Assembly (NCBI RefSeq): GCF_042678485.1
Contig: NZ_JBHTKR010000003.1
Location: 248,001 to 312,000, forward strand
Length of the DNA stretch: 64,000 nucleotides
Reading direction: 5' to 3'
DNA from: Seohaeicola saemankumensis
GTDB taxonomy: Bacteria > Pseudomonadota > Alphaproteobacteria > Rhodobacterales > Rhodobacteraceae
In this document: positions 16,922 through 25,903 of the stretch, in pieces
Position numbering within the stretch: the stretch's first letter is position 1
Layout: each line of letters begins with the position of its first letter
Translations under genes and position numbers: made by a program
The notes under the pieces: model-generated
The model's database searches: none
What the model saw: only the letters and a program-made list of their open reading frames with translations
Told to the model about the DNA's origin: nothing

Positions 16922-17632
16922 ATGCGTTTAAGCATGCAATTTCCACAACTTGCGAGATCAGATCTATTTCAGGACATGACCGCCGCAGATATTGCAAAAC
17001 TTCTGGATGATTGTGAAATGAAAACCGTACCCACCGGTACGGTCATGCTGCAACAGGGCGCGGAGGTGCCCGGAACGGTCCTGATCGCCCATGGATGCGT
17101 CGAAATCTCACGGATGAACGCGAACGGGCATGTGGCGATCATTCATCACGCCCGCGAGGGCGAGACCCTTGGCGAGATCGAGACCATCTCGCGCGAGCCC
17201 TGCCTGGCCAGTTGCACATCGGTAGGGTCGGTCACCTATCTGACCTGTCCGGTCGATCTGTTCGTCCAGCATCTGGCAAACCCGCTGATCCAGCGCAACA
17301 TCATGCGTATCACCAGGGGGCGCCTGCAGCGCGACAACGAGCGGAAATACGTCGATCAGAATTACCCGCTGGACAGACGCATCTGCGCCTATCTGCTGCG
17401 GCTTGCGGACCGCAACGACAAGGTGACGCAAAGCCAGGGCTATATCGCCAATCTGGCCAATTGCTCGCGCCAGTCGATCAACCGGGCGCTGGCGGGCCTG
17501 CGCGAGGACGGGTTGATCACCATCGAAAAGGGAAAGATCCGCATCTTGGACCGGGTCGGGCTGGAACTGAAACTGGCAGGGCAGAAGGCCGCCGCCTTTC
17601 AGCCCGATACGGGAATGACATCCACCGATTGA
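16922..17632 (+). CDS. Crp/Fnr-family transcriptional regulator
   Basis: 236-residue regulator with an N-terminal cyclic-nucleotide-binding-like beta-roll (about 10-130) and a C-terminal winged helix. The recognition region is NLANCSRQSINRALAGLRED (about 178-197). The Cys cluster of true Fnr is absent from the N-terminus, so an oxygen-sensing Fe-S cluster is unlikely; the effector is unknown. I use ATG 16922 because GAGGGGG sits seven bases upstream; an alternative ATG at 16892 would add ten residues. The gene runs convergently into the transglutaminase gene, with 34 bp of overlap at the 3' ends. Confidence 0.88.
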   Translation: MRLSMQFPQLARSDLFQDMTAADIAKLLDDCEMKTVPTGTVMLQQGAEVPGTVLIAHGCVEISRMNANGHVAIIHHAREGETLGEIETISREPCLASCTSVGSVTYLTCPVDLFVQHLANPLIQRNIMRITRGRLQRDNERKYVDQNYPLDRRICAYLLRLADRNDKVTQSQGYIANLANCSRQSINRALAGLREDGLITIEKGKIRILDRVGLELKLAGQKAAAFQPDTGMTSTD

Positions 17633-18489
17633 CGGCTGCTTTGCGCCCCGGCGACGCGCAGCATCCCCTTGACCGGAGAGACATCGGCGTAGTCGCGGCC
17701 CCAGGCGACCTCGATATGATCCATCCCGGCCAGACAATCATTGGTCGGGTCGAAATCACTCCATCCCGTTTCAGGCCCGCACCAGGCACGGACCCAGGCA
17801 TGCATGGCATCTGCGCCCTCGAGCCTTGGCTTGCCAGGGGGCGGCAGCGTCCGCAGGAAACCACTGACATAGCCCGCCGGTATGCCAAGACTGCGCAGCG
17901 CCGCGATCATGATATGGGACATGTCCTGGCAGACGCCGCGTCGCTTGGCAAAGGCTTCGGCCACCGGGGTATCGACGGTCGTCGCCCTGGCGTCGAACCG
18001 GATGTCGCGGTGCAGGGCATTGCCGATGGCCAGAACCACCTGCTGGCATGTGACATCGCTATCCAGACCGTTGCATATCCCGGCCGCATAGTCGGCGATC
18101 CGGGGCAGATGCGGCACCCGCACGGATGGCGCAACAAAATGCAGCGGCGACCGTGCGCCCAGGTCACGACAGGTTCCGAGTTCCTTCGGCATGTCAGACC
18201 AGCGGATCGAGAGAGGCAGCCACCCGTCCGAGGGAAACCGCTCCACCCGCGCCTTGAGGGTCAGATCGACGTGATCATGCGCGCCACCCAGCGCGAATTC
18301 GACAGTGGGATTGTCGAAGAAGTCACGCCATGACCGCCGCTCGGCTGGATCCGGAGCGATCTCGATCAGGCTGGCGACAACCCTCTGGCGGCCAGGCACA
18401 TCCAGCGGCGTGACCCGCACCAATTGCCGCCCGCCGGCCGCAGCGCCAGTATAGTCGTAGCGGATCTTCAGCTTGATGTCGTAGATCAC
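17599..18489 (-). CDS. Transglutaminase-like cysteine peptidase-fold protein
   Basis: 296-residue protein with a transglutaminase N-terminal beta-domain (about 1-100) and a transglutaminase core. The Cys-His-Asp triad is present: about C187 in RRGVCQDMSH, H230 in ADAMHAWVRAW and D247 in SDFDPTND. No signal peptide, so it is probably cytoplasmic. Such proteins occur in bacterial clusters with circularly permuted ATP-grasp and alpha-E proteins and were proposed to cut or join amide bonds in a peptide-like product (Iyer, Aravind and colleagues). It lies 15 bp downstream of the ATP-grasp/alpha-E gene, as third gene of the operon. The 3' end overlaps the crp-type gene on the other strand. Confidence 0.88.
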   Translation of the reverse strand: MIYDIKLKIRYDYTGAAAGGRQLVRVTPLDVPGRQRVVASLIEIAPDPAERRSWRDFFDNPTVEFALGGAHDHVDLTLKARVERFPSDGWLPLSIRWSDMPKELGTCRDLGARSPLHFVAPSVRVPHLPRIADYAAGICNGLDSDVTCQQVVLAIGNALHRDIRFDARATTVDTPVAEAFAKRRGVCQDMSHIMIAALRSLGIPAGYVSGFLRTLPPPGKPRLEGADAMHAWVRAWCGPETGWSDFDPTNDCLAGMDHIEVAWGRDYADVSPVKGMLRVAGAQSSRQSVDVIPVSG

Positions 18490-18504
18490 CGGGCGCTCAC
18501 TTTG

Positions 18505-20898
18505 CTATAGCAGAAAGGCGTCATGCAAGGCCGTGGACAGGGCCAGCAGATCATCATGCAAGATGCGAAGCGCATCACCGTCCATGGTTTCGACACGGTA
18601 CAGGGCAACGCGCGTGTCCAGCTCCAGCACGCGCCGTTCAAAGTCGCTCATGCCGGCACCGGGGCGATGCGCCGAAAGATCTTCCGCACGGTTGCGTATG
18701 GCCATCAGGTGAAACCGGATCGAGCGGGGGTTCTGCGGGTCAAGCGCCAGCATGTCGATCACGCTGTTGTGGGTCGTGGTCACGGCATAGCGCTGACGGT
18801 GGATCATGATGCTGTCACCGATCTCGATCGCCAGATCCAGCGCCCCTTCCGGTGCGTCGGGCTGTGTCGTGACGGCCAGCAGATCGGCCAGCATCGCCGC
18901 CCGTTCGAGCGAGCGACCGATGGTCAGAAACTGCCATCCGGTGGCGCGATACATGTTTTCATGCACAAGACCCGAAAACCCCGCGATCTTGCGCAGCAGC
19001 ACGCTGAGCGCCAAGGCGGCATCGCCACCACCCTGTGCTGTCAGGGCGATCCGGCCCATCGACTTCTCGAGATCCTTGAGCGCGGCCCAGCCATCCACCG
19101 AAAAGCGGTCGCGGATCTGGCTGGCGCTTGCCACGGCGCGCTCCAGCGTCTCGCGCAGCCCGTCGGGAAGCGGTTTATCCACCTTGATACCCTGAAAGGC
19201 CAGCCGCGCGCGAATGAGGGTCAGCAAGGGTTCTGTCGCGGCTTCGTCAAGGCGGCTGTGATAGGCGCGCAAAAGACGCAATATGCCTTCGGTCCGTTCG
19301 ACATAGCGGCCCAGCCAGAACAGGTTGTCAGCCGCGCGCGACGGCAGCGGGCCAAGCTGCGCGCGCTGAAAGGGTTTGTCAGCCGGTGCCAGCATGGTGT
19401 CAGGCTCTACGGGGTCATCGCTGACGACCCAGACATCGGCCACGGCGCCGCCCTGCCGCATTGCGATGGCAGATGCATCCTGACCCGTGCCGATGCGGCC
19501 GAAACCACCCGGCATGACCTGCCAGCCATCCGGCGTGCGCGCCAGAAAGACGCGGATCGTCATCGGGCGCGGCACAAGCCCGCCATCCTGGAAGACCGGT
19601 GTTGTGGACAGGGTGACAAGTTCCTGACCGACCAGGTTCGTGGCATTCTCCTTCAACCAGATATCCAGAGACGCGACATCGGCGCCACGCATCTTGCCGC
19701 CGATCGCATGAGGGGCGTTGGTTTCGAAGGGCATGCGCGTGGACAGCGCCGGGCCGATCATCATGCGGTCCGCATGCGCGCGCACATGAGCCAGTTCGCC
19801 CGGCTGGCCGCACCACCAGGTCGCGACATTCGGCATGGTCAGCGGTTGACCGGTCATGCGGCGGCAGATCGCGGGCAGGAAGGCCATCAGCGCCTGGGTT
19901 TCAAGCACGCCCGCGCCCAGGGCATTGACCATCGTGACCTGCCCCTGGCGGATCGCCGAGACAAGGCCGGGCGTGCCGATCTGCGACTGCTCGTTCAGCT
20001 CAAGCGGATCGGTCCAGGCTGAATCCATGCGCCGCCACAGCACCTCGACCGGGACAAGGCCCTGCACGGTGCGGACCTGAAGCCGGCCATCCTTGACGGT
20101 CAGATCCTCACCCGCAAGCAGGCTGAGGCCGAGGTATCGCGCGATATAGGCCTGTTCGTAATAGGTATCCGTCAGCGGCCCCGGCGTCAGGATGCCGATG
20201 CGCGCGGCGGGATCGTCGCGCAGCTGGTCCAAACCTTGACGGAAGGCGCGGAAGAAACTGGCCAGGCGATGCACGTTGGTCTGCCGGAAAAGATCGGGAA
20301 AGACACGCGATGTCGCAACCCTGTTTTCCAGCGCAAACCCGGCGCCCGATGGCGCATCCGTGCGGTCCGCCAGCACCCACCAGCGCCCGTCGGGACCGCG
20401 CCCGATCTCGAATGCCAGGAAATGCAGGAAATGGCCCCCATGCGGCGCGGTTCCCACCAGCGGGCGCAGCCATTCAGGGTTCTGCGCGATCAGGCTGGCG
20501 GGAAGATGCCCTTCGGCCACCAGGCGATTGGGGCCGTAAAGGTCCGCCATCACGGTTTCCAGCAGGTCGGCACGCTGGATCAGCCCCTTGCTGATATGGC
20601 GCCATTCCGCTTCGGGCAGGATGATCGGCACCGGGCTGAAGGGCCAGTCGCGCCCCGACAGGGTGGTATCGCCATAGCTGCGAAAGAACACGCCGGCATC
20701 GGCCAGGTATTGATCGCCGCGCGCGATGTCATGGGCCATCGCTTCGGTATCGAGGCGTGACATATGCGCGATGAGCCCGGCCCAGCCGGGACGCATGCGC
20801 CCGGCTTCGTCGCAAAGCTCATCCGGCACGCCCGGCAGCGGGCGGTAGCTTTGGAACAGATGCATCCCCCCGGTACCGGTTTGCGCCAGATCCGCCAT
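18505..20898 (-). CDS. Circularly permuted ATP-grasp / alpha-E fusion protein
   Basis: 797-residue protein. The N-terminal ~470 residues match circularly permuted ATP-grasp proteins, with segments DLYGPNRLVAEGHLP, ENRVATSRVFPD and GILTPGPLTDTYYEQAYIAR. The C-terminal ~300 residues are the all-helical alpha-E domain, opening with NLFWLGRYVERTEGILRLLR. In mycobacteria and many other bacteria these are often separate genes; here they are fused. The family is predicted to form an amide/peptide bond with ATP, but no product has been established to my knowledge. Its ATG shares one base with the stop of the upstream DUF2126 gene, implying coupled translation. Confidence 0.9.
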   Translation of the reverse strand: MADLAQTGTGGMHLFQSYRPLPGVPDELCDEAGRMRPGWAGLIAHMSRLDTEAMAHDIARGDQYLADAGVFFRSYGDTTLSGRDWPFSPVPIILPEAEWRHISKGLIQRADLLETVMADLYGPNRLVAEGHLPASLIAQNPEWLRPLVGTAPHGGHFLHFLAFEIGRGPDGRWWVLADRTDAPSGAGFALENRVATSRVFPDLFRQTNVHRLASFFRAFRQGLDQLRDDPAARIGILTPGPLTDTYYEQAYIARYLGLSLLAGEDLTVKDGRLQVRTVQGLVPVEVLWRRMDSAWTDPLELNEQSQIGTPGLVSAIRQGQVTMVNALGAGVLETQALMAFLPAICRRMTGQPLTMPNVATWWCGQPGELAHVRAHADRMMIGPALSTRMPFETNAPHAIGGKMRGADVASLDIWLKENATNLVGQELVTLSTTPVFQDGGLVPRPMTIRVFLARTPDGWQVMPGGFGRIGTGQDASAIAMRQGGAVADVWVVSDDPVEPDTMLAPADKPFQRAQLGPLPSRAADNLFWLGRYVERTEGILRLLRAYHSRLDEAATEPLLTLIRARLAFQGIKVDKPLPDGLRETLERAVASASQIRDRFSVDGWAALKDLEKSMGRIALTAQGGGDAALALSVLLRKIAGFSGLVHENMYRATGWQFLTIGRSLERAAMLADLLAVTTQPDAPEGALDLAIEIGDSIMIHRQRYAVTTTHNSVIDMLALDPQNPRSIRFHLMAIRNRAEDLSAHRPGAGMSDFERRVLELDTRVALYRVETMDGDALRILHDDLLALSTALHDAFLL

Positions 20899-23800
20899 CA
20901 GATGCCGGCCGCCCGCCGCAGATCAAGGGTCATCGGCGCTTCGGGATGGGGCGTTTCCGCGACAGGTTCATAAAAGCCCGCCGTATGGCCATGCGGTTCG
21001 AAACGCGCAAGGCGACGCGCCTCGGCCTCGTTGCCATTGACGGGGAAGGTGTCGTAGTTCCGCCCGCCCGGATGGGCCACGTGATAGGTGCAGCCGCCCA
21101 GCGCGCGCCCGGTCCAGGTATCGTAGATGTCGAAGGTCAGCGGCGCGTTGACCGGCAGGACCGGATGCAAGGCCAGCGGCGGCTGCCACGCCTTGAACCG
21201 CACACCCGCCACCGCGACACCGTTCGCCCCCGTCTTTTGCAGGGGCAGACGTCGCTTGTTGCAGGTCACGACATAACGGTCGGGATCACTGGTTGTCAGC
21301 TTGGCCTGCAGACGTTCGACGGAACTGTCGGTATAGCGCACGGTGCCGCCGATCGCGCCGGTTTCACCCAGCACATGCCAGGGTTCCAGCGCTTGGCGCA
21401 ACTCCAGCGTCGCACCCTCTACGGTGACTTCGCCGCAGAACGGAAAGCGGAATTCGCCCTGCGCCTTGAACCAGTCCGCATTCAGGTCAAACCCGTGCCG
21501 CCGCAGATCGGCCAGAACCTCGAGGAAGTCTTCCCATACGAAATGCGGCAGCATGAAGCGGTCCGACAGGGTGGTGCCCCAGCGGGTCAGGCTGCCCCTG
21601 ACCGGATTGGCCCACATGCGCGCGATCAGGGCGCGGATCAGCAATTGCTGGGCCAGCGACATGCGCGGGTTGGGGGGCATCTCGAAGCCGCGAAACTCGA
21701 CCAGCCCCAGCCGTCCGGTGGGACCATCGGGGGAATAAAGCTTGTCGATGCAGATCTCGGCCCGGTGGGTGTTGCCGGTCACATCGACCAGCAGATTGCG
21801 GAACAGCCGGTCCACCAGCCATGGCGCGGGTGGTGTGCCCTGCCCCGGCAGCGGCACCTGGGCCAGTGCGATCTCCAGCTCGTAAAGCGCGTCCATCCGC
21901 GCCTCGTCGATGCGCGGGGCCTGCGAGGTCGGCCCGATGAACAGACCCGAGAACAGGTAGGACAGTGACGGATGCCGCTGCCAGTGCAGGATCAGGCTGG
22001 CCAGCAAATCGGGACGGCGCAGGAACGGGCTGTCGCCGGGGGTCGCGCCGCCGACGACCACATGGTTGCCCCCGCCGGTACCGGTATGCCGCCCGTCGAT
22101 CATGAACTTGTCGGCGCCGAGCTTGAGCTGTCGCGCCTCCTCGTAGACGGCTTCGGTCGTGGCGACGCAGTCCTGCCAGGTATGGGCAGGGTGGATGTTC
22201 ACCTCGATCACGCCGGGATCGGGGGCGACGCGGATCACGTTGAGGCGCGGGTCATGGGGCGGGCCGTAACCTTCGATATGCACGGGCAGACCCAGCTTTT
22301 TCGCGGCCGCCTCGGCGGCGGCGACAAGATCAAGGTAGTCCTCGACCTGTTCCACGGGCGGCATGAACACGCAAAGCCGGCCATCGCGCGGTTCGACGGA
22401 CAGGGCGGTACGAACCGCGCCGCCCAACTCTCCGATCGTCTGTTCGTTCTGGGTCTGACCGGGTTCGGATGCAGTGAACCGCGTGGCCTGGGCCGGATGC
22501 TGGGCGGGACCATCCGCCGACGCATCCTGCTGTCGCGACGGATCAGGGGCGAATCCGGGAAGCGGGCCGCGATCGTCGAACGGATCAGAGGGGATCACAT
22601 GCGGATACTGCGCCTCGGGGACATGCGGCAGCGCCGATAGCGGCAGGCGATAGCCAACGGGGCTGTCGCCCGGCACAAGGAACAGGTTGCCGCGCCGCAG
22701 CGTCCATTTTTCGGATCGCCAGACGCGCCCGGTGGCGCGGGCCTGCCAGCGCTGCACCGGCAGCACGAAACCCGAAGGTTCCGTCAGGCCCCGCCCGAAT
22801 ACGCGCGCGATGCGGTTACGCTCCTCGGGGTCCTTCAGTTCGGAATTCTGGGGGGTCACGTTCTCGGGCAGGTTGCCTTCCTTGATGATCCATTCAGCGG
22901 GATCCTCATAGGCGGGCATCACGTTTTCGGCGGGCAGGCCAAGTTCGCCAGCGATGGTTTCCAGCAAGGTCGATGCCTGATCGGGCGTCACGGTGGCATC
23001 GGTCGCTTCGGGGGCGATCAGATCGGGATCCGTCCAGATCGGCTGACCATCGCCGCGCCAGTAAAGCGAGAAGGTCCAGCGCGGCAATGTCTCGCCCGGA
23101 TACCACTTGCCCTGGCCGTAATGCAGAAACCCGCCCGGCGCGAAACGGTCGCGCAGGCGGCGGATCAACGCATCCGCGAAGACGCGCTTGGTCGGACCGA
23201 CCGCATCGGTATTCCACTCGGGCGCTTCGAAATCCAGGGTCGAGACGAATGTCGGCTCGCCGCCCATGGTAAGGCGCACGTCACCCTGCTTCAGGGCTGC
23301 GTCCACCTTTTCGCCCAGCGCGTTCAGCTCGGCCCAGGCGGCATCGGAAAAGGGTTTCGTGATGCGGGGATGTTCAGCCACGCGCGTCACGGTCATGTCG
23401 AAATCAAAAGAGACATTCGCGGCGCTGGCCATTCCGGAAATGGGTGCTGCATTGCGGTAATGCGGTGTCGCAGCCAGGGGAATGTGGGATTCTCCGGTCA
23501 AGAGCCCCGATGTCGGGTCCAGTCCGATCCAACCGGCGCCGGGCAGATAGACCTCGGCCCAGGCGTGCAGGTCGGTGAAGTCATGGGTGGCGCCGACCGG
23601 ACCATCGACGGCAATCAGATCCGGTTTCAACTGGATCAGGTAACCGGACACGAAACGCGCGGCGAACCCCAGGTGACGCAACACCTGCACAAGCAGCCAG
23701 CTTGTGTCGCGGCACGATCCCTTGCCGGTCTCAAGCGTCTGTTCAGCGGTCTGCACCCCCGGCTCCAGCCGGATGACATAGCCGATATCCTGCGCCAGAC

Positions 23801-24251
23801 GGGCATTCAGCCCGACCACGAAATCAACCGTACGCGCCCTGCCGCGCGGCACCGTATCAAGCCAGCCCTGCAGGCGCGGGCCGGCGGGTTCGGGGGTGCG
23901 GTAGATCACCAGATCGGGGGCGATATCCTCGGGGTAGTCAAAGGGCCATTCCTCGGCCGTATCCTCGACGAAGAAATCGAAAGGATTGTAGACGGTCATG
24001 TCGGCGGTCAGATCGACCTCGATCTTCAGTTCGCGCACCGGCTCGGGAAAGACATAGCGCGCCAGCCAGTTGCCATAGGGATCCTGCTGGTAGTTCACGA
24101 AATGATCCGCAGGACTGACCTTGAGCGAATGCGATACCACGCGCGTGCGGCTGTGCGGCGCGGGGCGCAACCGGATGACCTGAGGTCCCAGGGTTACGGG
24201 GCGATCATATGTGTAGTGGGTCAGATGGTGAATGCTGGCAAGGATAGACAT
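20898..24251 (-). CDS. Transglutaminase-DUF2126 giant protein
   Basis: 1117-residue protein. An N-terminal transglutaminase beta-domain (about 1-90) and transglutaminase core are visible, with Cys about 180 in GKGSCRDTSWLL, His about 229 in TDLHAWAEV and Asp about 245 in IGLDPTSGL. The remaining ~800 residues are DUF2126, with motifs such as LTMGGEPTFVS and GRHTGTGGGNHVVVGG. ATG 24251 follows AAAGG at five bases; an in-frame GTG at 24257 is possible. It is the first gene of the operon. DUF2126 has no known activity; its fixed partnership with ATP-grasp/alpha-E implies a shared amide-bond chemistry. Confidence 0.92.
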   Translation of the reverse strand: MSILASIHHLTHYTYDRPVTLGPQVIRLRPAPHSRTRVVSHSLKVSPADHFVNYQQDPYGNWLARYVFPEPVRELKIEVDLTADMTVYNPFDFFVEDTAEEWPFDYPEDIAPDLVIYRTPEPAGPRLQGWLDTVPRGRARTVDFVVGLNARLAQDIGYVIRLEPGVQTAEQTLETGKGSCRDTSWLLVQVLRHLGFAARFVSGYLIQLKPDLIAVDGPVGATHDFTDLHAWAEVYLPGAGWIGLDPTSGLLTGESHIPLAATPHYRNAAPISGMASAANVSFDFDMTVTRVAEHPRITKPFSDAAWAELNALGEKVDAALKQGDVRLTMGGEPTFVSTLDFEAPEWNTDAVGPTKRVFADALIRRLRDRFAPGGFLHYGQGKWYPGETLPRWTFSLYWRGDGQPIWTDPDLIAPEATDATVTPDQASTLLETIAGELGLPAENVMPAYEDPAEWIIKEGNLPENVTPQNSELKDPEERNRIARVFGRGLTEPSGFVLPVQRWQARATGRVWRSEKWTLRRGNLFLVPGDSPVGYRLPLSALPHVPEAQYPHVIPSDPFDDRGPLPGFAPDPSRQQDASADGPAQHPAQATRFTASEPGQTQNEQTIGELGGAVRTALSVEPRDGRLCVFMPPVEQVEDYLDLVAAAEAAAKKLGLPVHIEGYGPPHDPRLNVIRVAPDPGVIEVNIHPAHTWQDCVATTEAVYEEARQLKLGADKFMIDGRHTGTGGGNHVVVGGATPGDSPFLRRPDLLASLILHWQRHPSLSYLFSGLFIGPTSQAPRIDEARMDALYELEIALAQVPLPGQGTPPAPWLVDRLFRNLLVDVTGNTHRAEICIDKLYSPDGPTGRLGLVEFRGFEMPPNPRMSLAQQLLIRALIARMWANPVRGSLTRWGTTLSDRFMLPHFVWEDFLEVLADLRRHGFDLNADWFKAQGEFRFPFCGEVTVEGATLELRQALEPWHVLGETGAIGGTVRYTDSSVERLQAKLTTSDPDRYVVTCNKRRLPLQKTGANGVAVAGVRFKAWQPPLALHPVLPVNAPLTFDIYDTWTGRALGGCTYHVAHPGGRNYDTFPVNGNEAEARRLARFEPHGHTAGFYEPVAETPHPEAPMTLDLRRAAGI

Positions 24252-24323
24252 GGGCACCTTTCAGGTCAGGTCTGTCACTTTGTTTTTTCACAGCGCTTCC
24301 CATCATACCATCACAAACTGGCA

Positions 24324-24366
24324 CCTTGCCGGGCTTCAGGCGGATTCGCCCGAAATTCCGGCAAGG
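24324..24366 (-). terminator. Long hairpin between the GNAT gene and the DUF2126 operon
   Basis: CCTTGCCGG (24324-24332) pairs with CCGGCAAGG (24358-24366), and a smaller inner hairpin around GGCGGATTCGCC lies in the loop. It begins just 5 bases after the 3' end of the GNAT gene on the minus strand. No T-run follows, so it may be a Rho-assisted terminator or mRNA stabiliser. Confidence 0.5.
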
Positions 24367-24371
24367 CGGCG

Positions 24372-25067
24372 TCATTTCTGGTGAAGCCGCGCGCGCTGCC
24401 GCCCCATCGCATCGAAATTTGCAGGATCAAGCCATGCCACAAAGCCCGCCTTGAGATCTGGCCAGTCCCCGTCCGTGATCGCGTACCAGGCCGTATCGCG
24501 GTTGCGCCCCTTGTAGGTGGTCGCTTGGCGGAAGGTGCCCTCATAGGTGAAGCCAAGCCGCAGCGCCGCATGGCGCGAGGGCGCGTTCAGCGCATCACAT
24601 TTCCATTCATAGCGCCGGTATCCCAATTCGTCGAAGGCGCGCGCCATCATCAGGAACATCGCCTCGGTCGCGGCGCGGGTTCGTGACAGGGCGGGCGAGA
24701 AGTTGATATTTCCCACCTCGATCACGCCATGGGCCGGGTCGATCCGCATCAGGCTGGCCACACCCAGGGGATGCCCGTCAACCAGGATGGTGTGAAACAG
24801 CGGGTCATCCGTCAGACAGGTTTCATCCATCCAGGCACGATAGGCGGCCAGATCGGCAAAGGGCCCTTTTGGCAGATAGGTCCAGATACGCCCCTCGGTA
24901 TCGGCGGCATAGGCGGCATGGAGCGCTTTCGCATGTGCATCGGGATCCAGCGGCACCACATCGCACCAGCGGCCCCGCATCGGGGTTCGTGGCGGGCGCG
25001 GGCGCGGCAGCGCGATGGTCAGCGGCGCGCCGACGGGTTGGCCCAATTCATTGACATGTTCCGACAT
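24372..25067 (-). CDS. GNAT-family N-acetyltransferase (RimJ/RimL-like)
   Basis: 231-residue acetyltransferase of the Acetyltransf_3 type. The acceptor/core region includes GVASLMRIDPAHGVIEVGNI, a degenerate acetyl-CoA-binding helix around RTRAATEAMFLMMARAFDEL and the C-terminal motif NAPSRHAALRLGFTYEGTFR. Related bacterial proteins acetylate ribosomal-protein termini or small molecules; the substrate here is unknown. The start has AGGAGGG nine bases upstream. That Shine-Dalgarno directly abuts a heptamer tandem repeat. It is monocistronic as far as can be seen. Confidence 0.88.
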   Translation of the reverse strand: MSEHVNELGQPVGAPLTIALPRPRPPRTPMRGRWCDVVPLDPDAHAKALHAAYAADTEGRIWTYLPKGPFADLAAYRAWMDETCLTDDPLFHTILVDGHPLGVASLMRIDPAHGVIEVGNINFSPALSRTRAATEAMFLMMARAFDELGYRRYEWKCDALNAPSRHAALRLGFTYEGTFRQATTYKGRNRDTAWYAITDGDWPDLKAGFVAWLDPANFDAMGRQRARLHQK

Positions 25068-25080
25068 GGCGCGCCCTCCT

Positions 25081-25115
25081 GCCCAGTGCCCAGTGCCCAG
25101 TGCGCAGTGCCCGGT
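25081..25115. repeat. Heptanucleotide tandem repeat (GCCCAGT x3 plus two variants)
   Basis: Five head-to-tail 7-bp units: GCCCAGT three times, then GCGCAGT and GCCCGGT. The array ends immediately upstream of the ribosome-binding site of the minus-strand GNAT gene. Because the unit is not a multiple of 3 and lies outside the coding region, copy-number change would alter promoter-to-RBS spacing rather than reading frame. Confidence 0.85.
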
Positions 25116-25229
25116 GCAACCTATCCGCAGCGGGGCCTTACAGGCCAGTGCCAGTCTTGACCGACCTCTACATCCAGCGCCGCGACAGACCGCATGTTCG
25201 CAAAGCGTCTGCGATCCCGCACTATGCGG

Positions 25230-25312
25230 CGGCCTTATTGTCTTAAATTGGCATTTTACGCAATATTATTGTTATTATGAAATGCAAAGAAAACATTTAT
25301 TGCAATAATAGA
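25230..25312. promoter_or_regulatory. AT-rich island with palindrome, probable promoter region of the GNAT gene
   Basis: About 80 bases of markedly AT-rich sequence in a GC-rich region, including a perfect 12-bp palindrome TTATTGCAATAA at 25297-25308 and a related GCAATATTATTG at 25259-25270. It occupies the 297-bp gap between the GNAT start (25067) and the thioesterase stop (25365), upstream of GNAT on the minus strand. It is plausibly a promoter with an operator; the regulator is unknown. No gene is seen here. Confidence 0.45.
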
Positions 25313-25364
25313 GGTCAACCCCGGGTATGCGGGGCAGATGCCGGGGCTGCATTTTCCCATCTGT

Positions 25365-25793
25365 CTACATCGGGCGCAGGATCATCTGCGTCTGGGTGAC
25401 GATGGCGGCCAGCTTGCCTTCACCGGTCGTGATCGTGGTCTGCCACACCATCGTCGAGCGGCCCTTGTGAAGCGGCACCGTGACAGCGCGGGCAGTATCA
25501 CCGATGGCCACGGGCCGGAAGAAGTTGGTCTTGCTTTCGATGGTCGATGTGCCCTCGCCCGTCTTGAGGTTCAGGAAGGTCGCAGTGCCGCCAAGATTAT
25601 CGGCCAGGGCCATGAAAGCCCCGCCATGCAAGGTGTTGTTGCGGTTGCCCAAGGCTTCGGTCACGGGCAGCTCTGCCTCGACCCGGTCGGGATGGGCTGA
25701 CAGGATCCTCAGGCCAAGTGTCTGTGCAAAGGGCGGCTGCGCCTGCGCGATGGTGTCGATGCGCGCCTGTTCGCCCGTGTCGGTATCGGTCAT
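25365..25793 (-). CDS. PaaI-family hotdog thioesterase
   Basis: 142-residue hotdog-fold protein of the PaaI/YdiI group. The catalytic-region motif is NNTLHGGAFMALADNLGG, followed by TIESKTNFFRPV. Such enzymes hydrolyse acyl- or aryl-CoA thioesters. The start at 25793 is preferred over an upstream in-frame start (25838) because AAGGAGG lies six bases before it. It is divergent from the IMPACT-like gene (110 bp apart). No link to a specific pathway is seen; phenylacetyl-CoA salvage would be typical for PaaI proper. Confidence 0.87.
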   Translation of the reverse strand: MTDTDTGEQARIDTIAQAQPPFAQTLGLRILSAHPDRVEAELPVTEALGNRNNTLHGGAFMALADNLGGTATFLNLKTGEGTSTIESKTNFFRPVAIGDTARAVTVPLHKGRSTMVWQTTITTGEGKLAAIVTQTQMILRPM

Positions 25794-25903
25794 GCGGTCC
25801 TCCTTGGTCGGGGGCATCATCTCAGGGGATCGGGCCATGTCAATGCGGTCTTCCCCGCCCCGCTGGTCTTGCCGCCCGGTCGCGCAGGCTGTAGCCCTGT
25901 GCC

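Noticed and set aside
16922..17632. Calling the Crp/Fnr protein an oxygen-sensing Fnr
   Set aside because: The N-terminal Cys cluster needed for a [4Fe-4S] centre is missing.
18523..24686. Several long plus-strand frames (about 340-520 codons) opposite the ATP-grasp and DUF2126 genes
   Set aside because: All are shadows with His/Arg/Gln-rich sequence; the minus-strand proteins carry intact catalytic motifs.
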